Origin: Hyalella azteca
Lineage: Eukaryota > Arthropoda > Malacostraca > Amphipoda > Hyalellidae
Assembly: GCF_000764305.2 (NCBI RefSeq)
Contig: NW_025945688.1
Location: forward strand, 80,622-144,621
Length of the DNA: 64,000 nucleotides
Direction: 5' to 3'
Position numbers and translations under genes: made by a program. How positions within the stretch are numbered: position 1 is the first letter of the stretch; the number at the start of each line of letters is the position of its first letter. Shown here piece after piece: positions 63,907 through 64,000 of the stretch. Below the pieces are notes generated by a model. That model was not told the DNA's origin and did no database searches. It saw only the letters and a list, made by a program, of their open reading frames with translations.

Positions 63907-64000
63907 AGGAAATTAATTGAAAGTTATAAATGGGATTTATGACTTAGTGCATGTTTCTTTTAGACGACACATAATGAATTTCAGTTTCAAAATAGGGATT

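Overview
The window is animal nuclear DNA, AT-rich (roughly 35% GC by eye) and intron-rich. The genes, the crustacyanin/ApoD-type lipocalin, the arthropod-type LINE remnant and the tRNA-derived SINEs fit an arthropod, most likely a crustacean. The organism assignment is an inference, because no rRNA or mitochondrial marker is present. Two single-base ambiguities (60489 and 63152) mark it as draft assembly.

Five protein-coding genes can be assembled by hand from exons with matching splice sites and reading phases. (1) 3105-4875, minus: a 4-exon SOUL/HEBP haem-binding protein of 196 aa. (2) 11189-20193, plus: a 5-exon secreted lipocalin of 196 aa with a 7.5 kb first intron. (3) 23759-29636, minus: at least nine exons of a multi-pass membrane protein that I do not recognise; its 5' end is unresolved. 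(4) 31772-41462, minus: a 12-exon acid sphingomyelinase of 1905 aa. Its saposin-B and metallophosphoesterase parts are ordinary, but a single 3.9-kb exon adds about 1,300 cysteine-free, acidic residues between the signal peptide and the saposin domain. (5) 54415-58222, plus: a 2-exon secreted Tyr/His-rich protein of 1051 aa whose only two cysteines sit together near the C-terminus. Good poly(A) signals follow genes 1-4.

The rest is intergenic or intronic and full of repeats. These include two copies of a double-tRNA-headed SINE, a TTAA-bounded MITE with perfect 28-bp inverted ends, other MITE-like hairpins, and a palindromic repeat present once just upstream of the lipocalin and twice at the right end. 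There is also a dispersed repeat carrying a 23-bp satellite (about 49.4-50.3 and 59.7-60.5 kb), a dead non-LTR retrotransposon (60.5-63.0 kb), and tandem arrays with units of 13, 18, 23, 30 and 50 bp.

The genes do not form an operon-like pathway. Several concern secreted lipid or tetrapyrrole handling (lipocalin, SOUL protein, sphingomyelinase), but that link is only suggestive. The best candidate for something undescribed is the giant N-terminal extension of the sphingomyelinase, with pentapeptide-like runs; next is the cysteine-poor Tyr/His-rich secreted protein.
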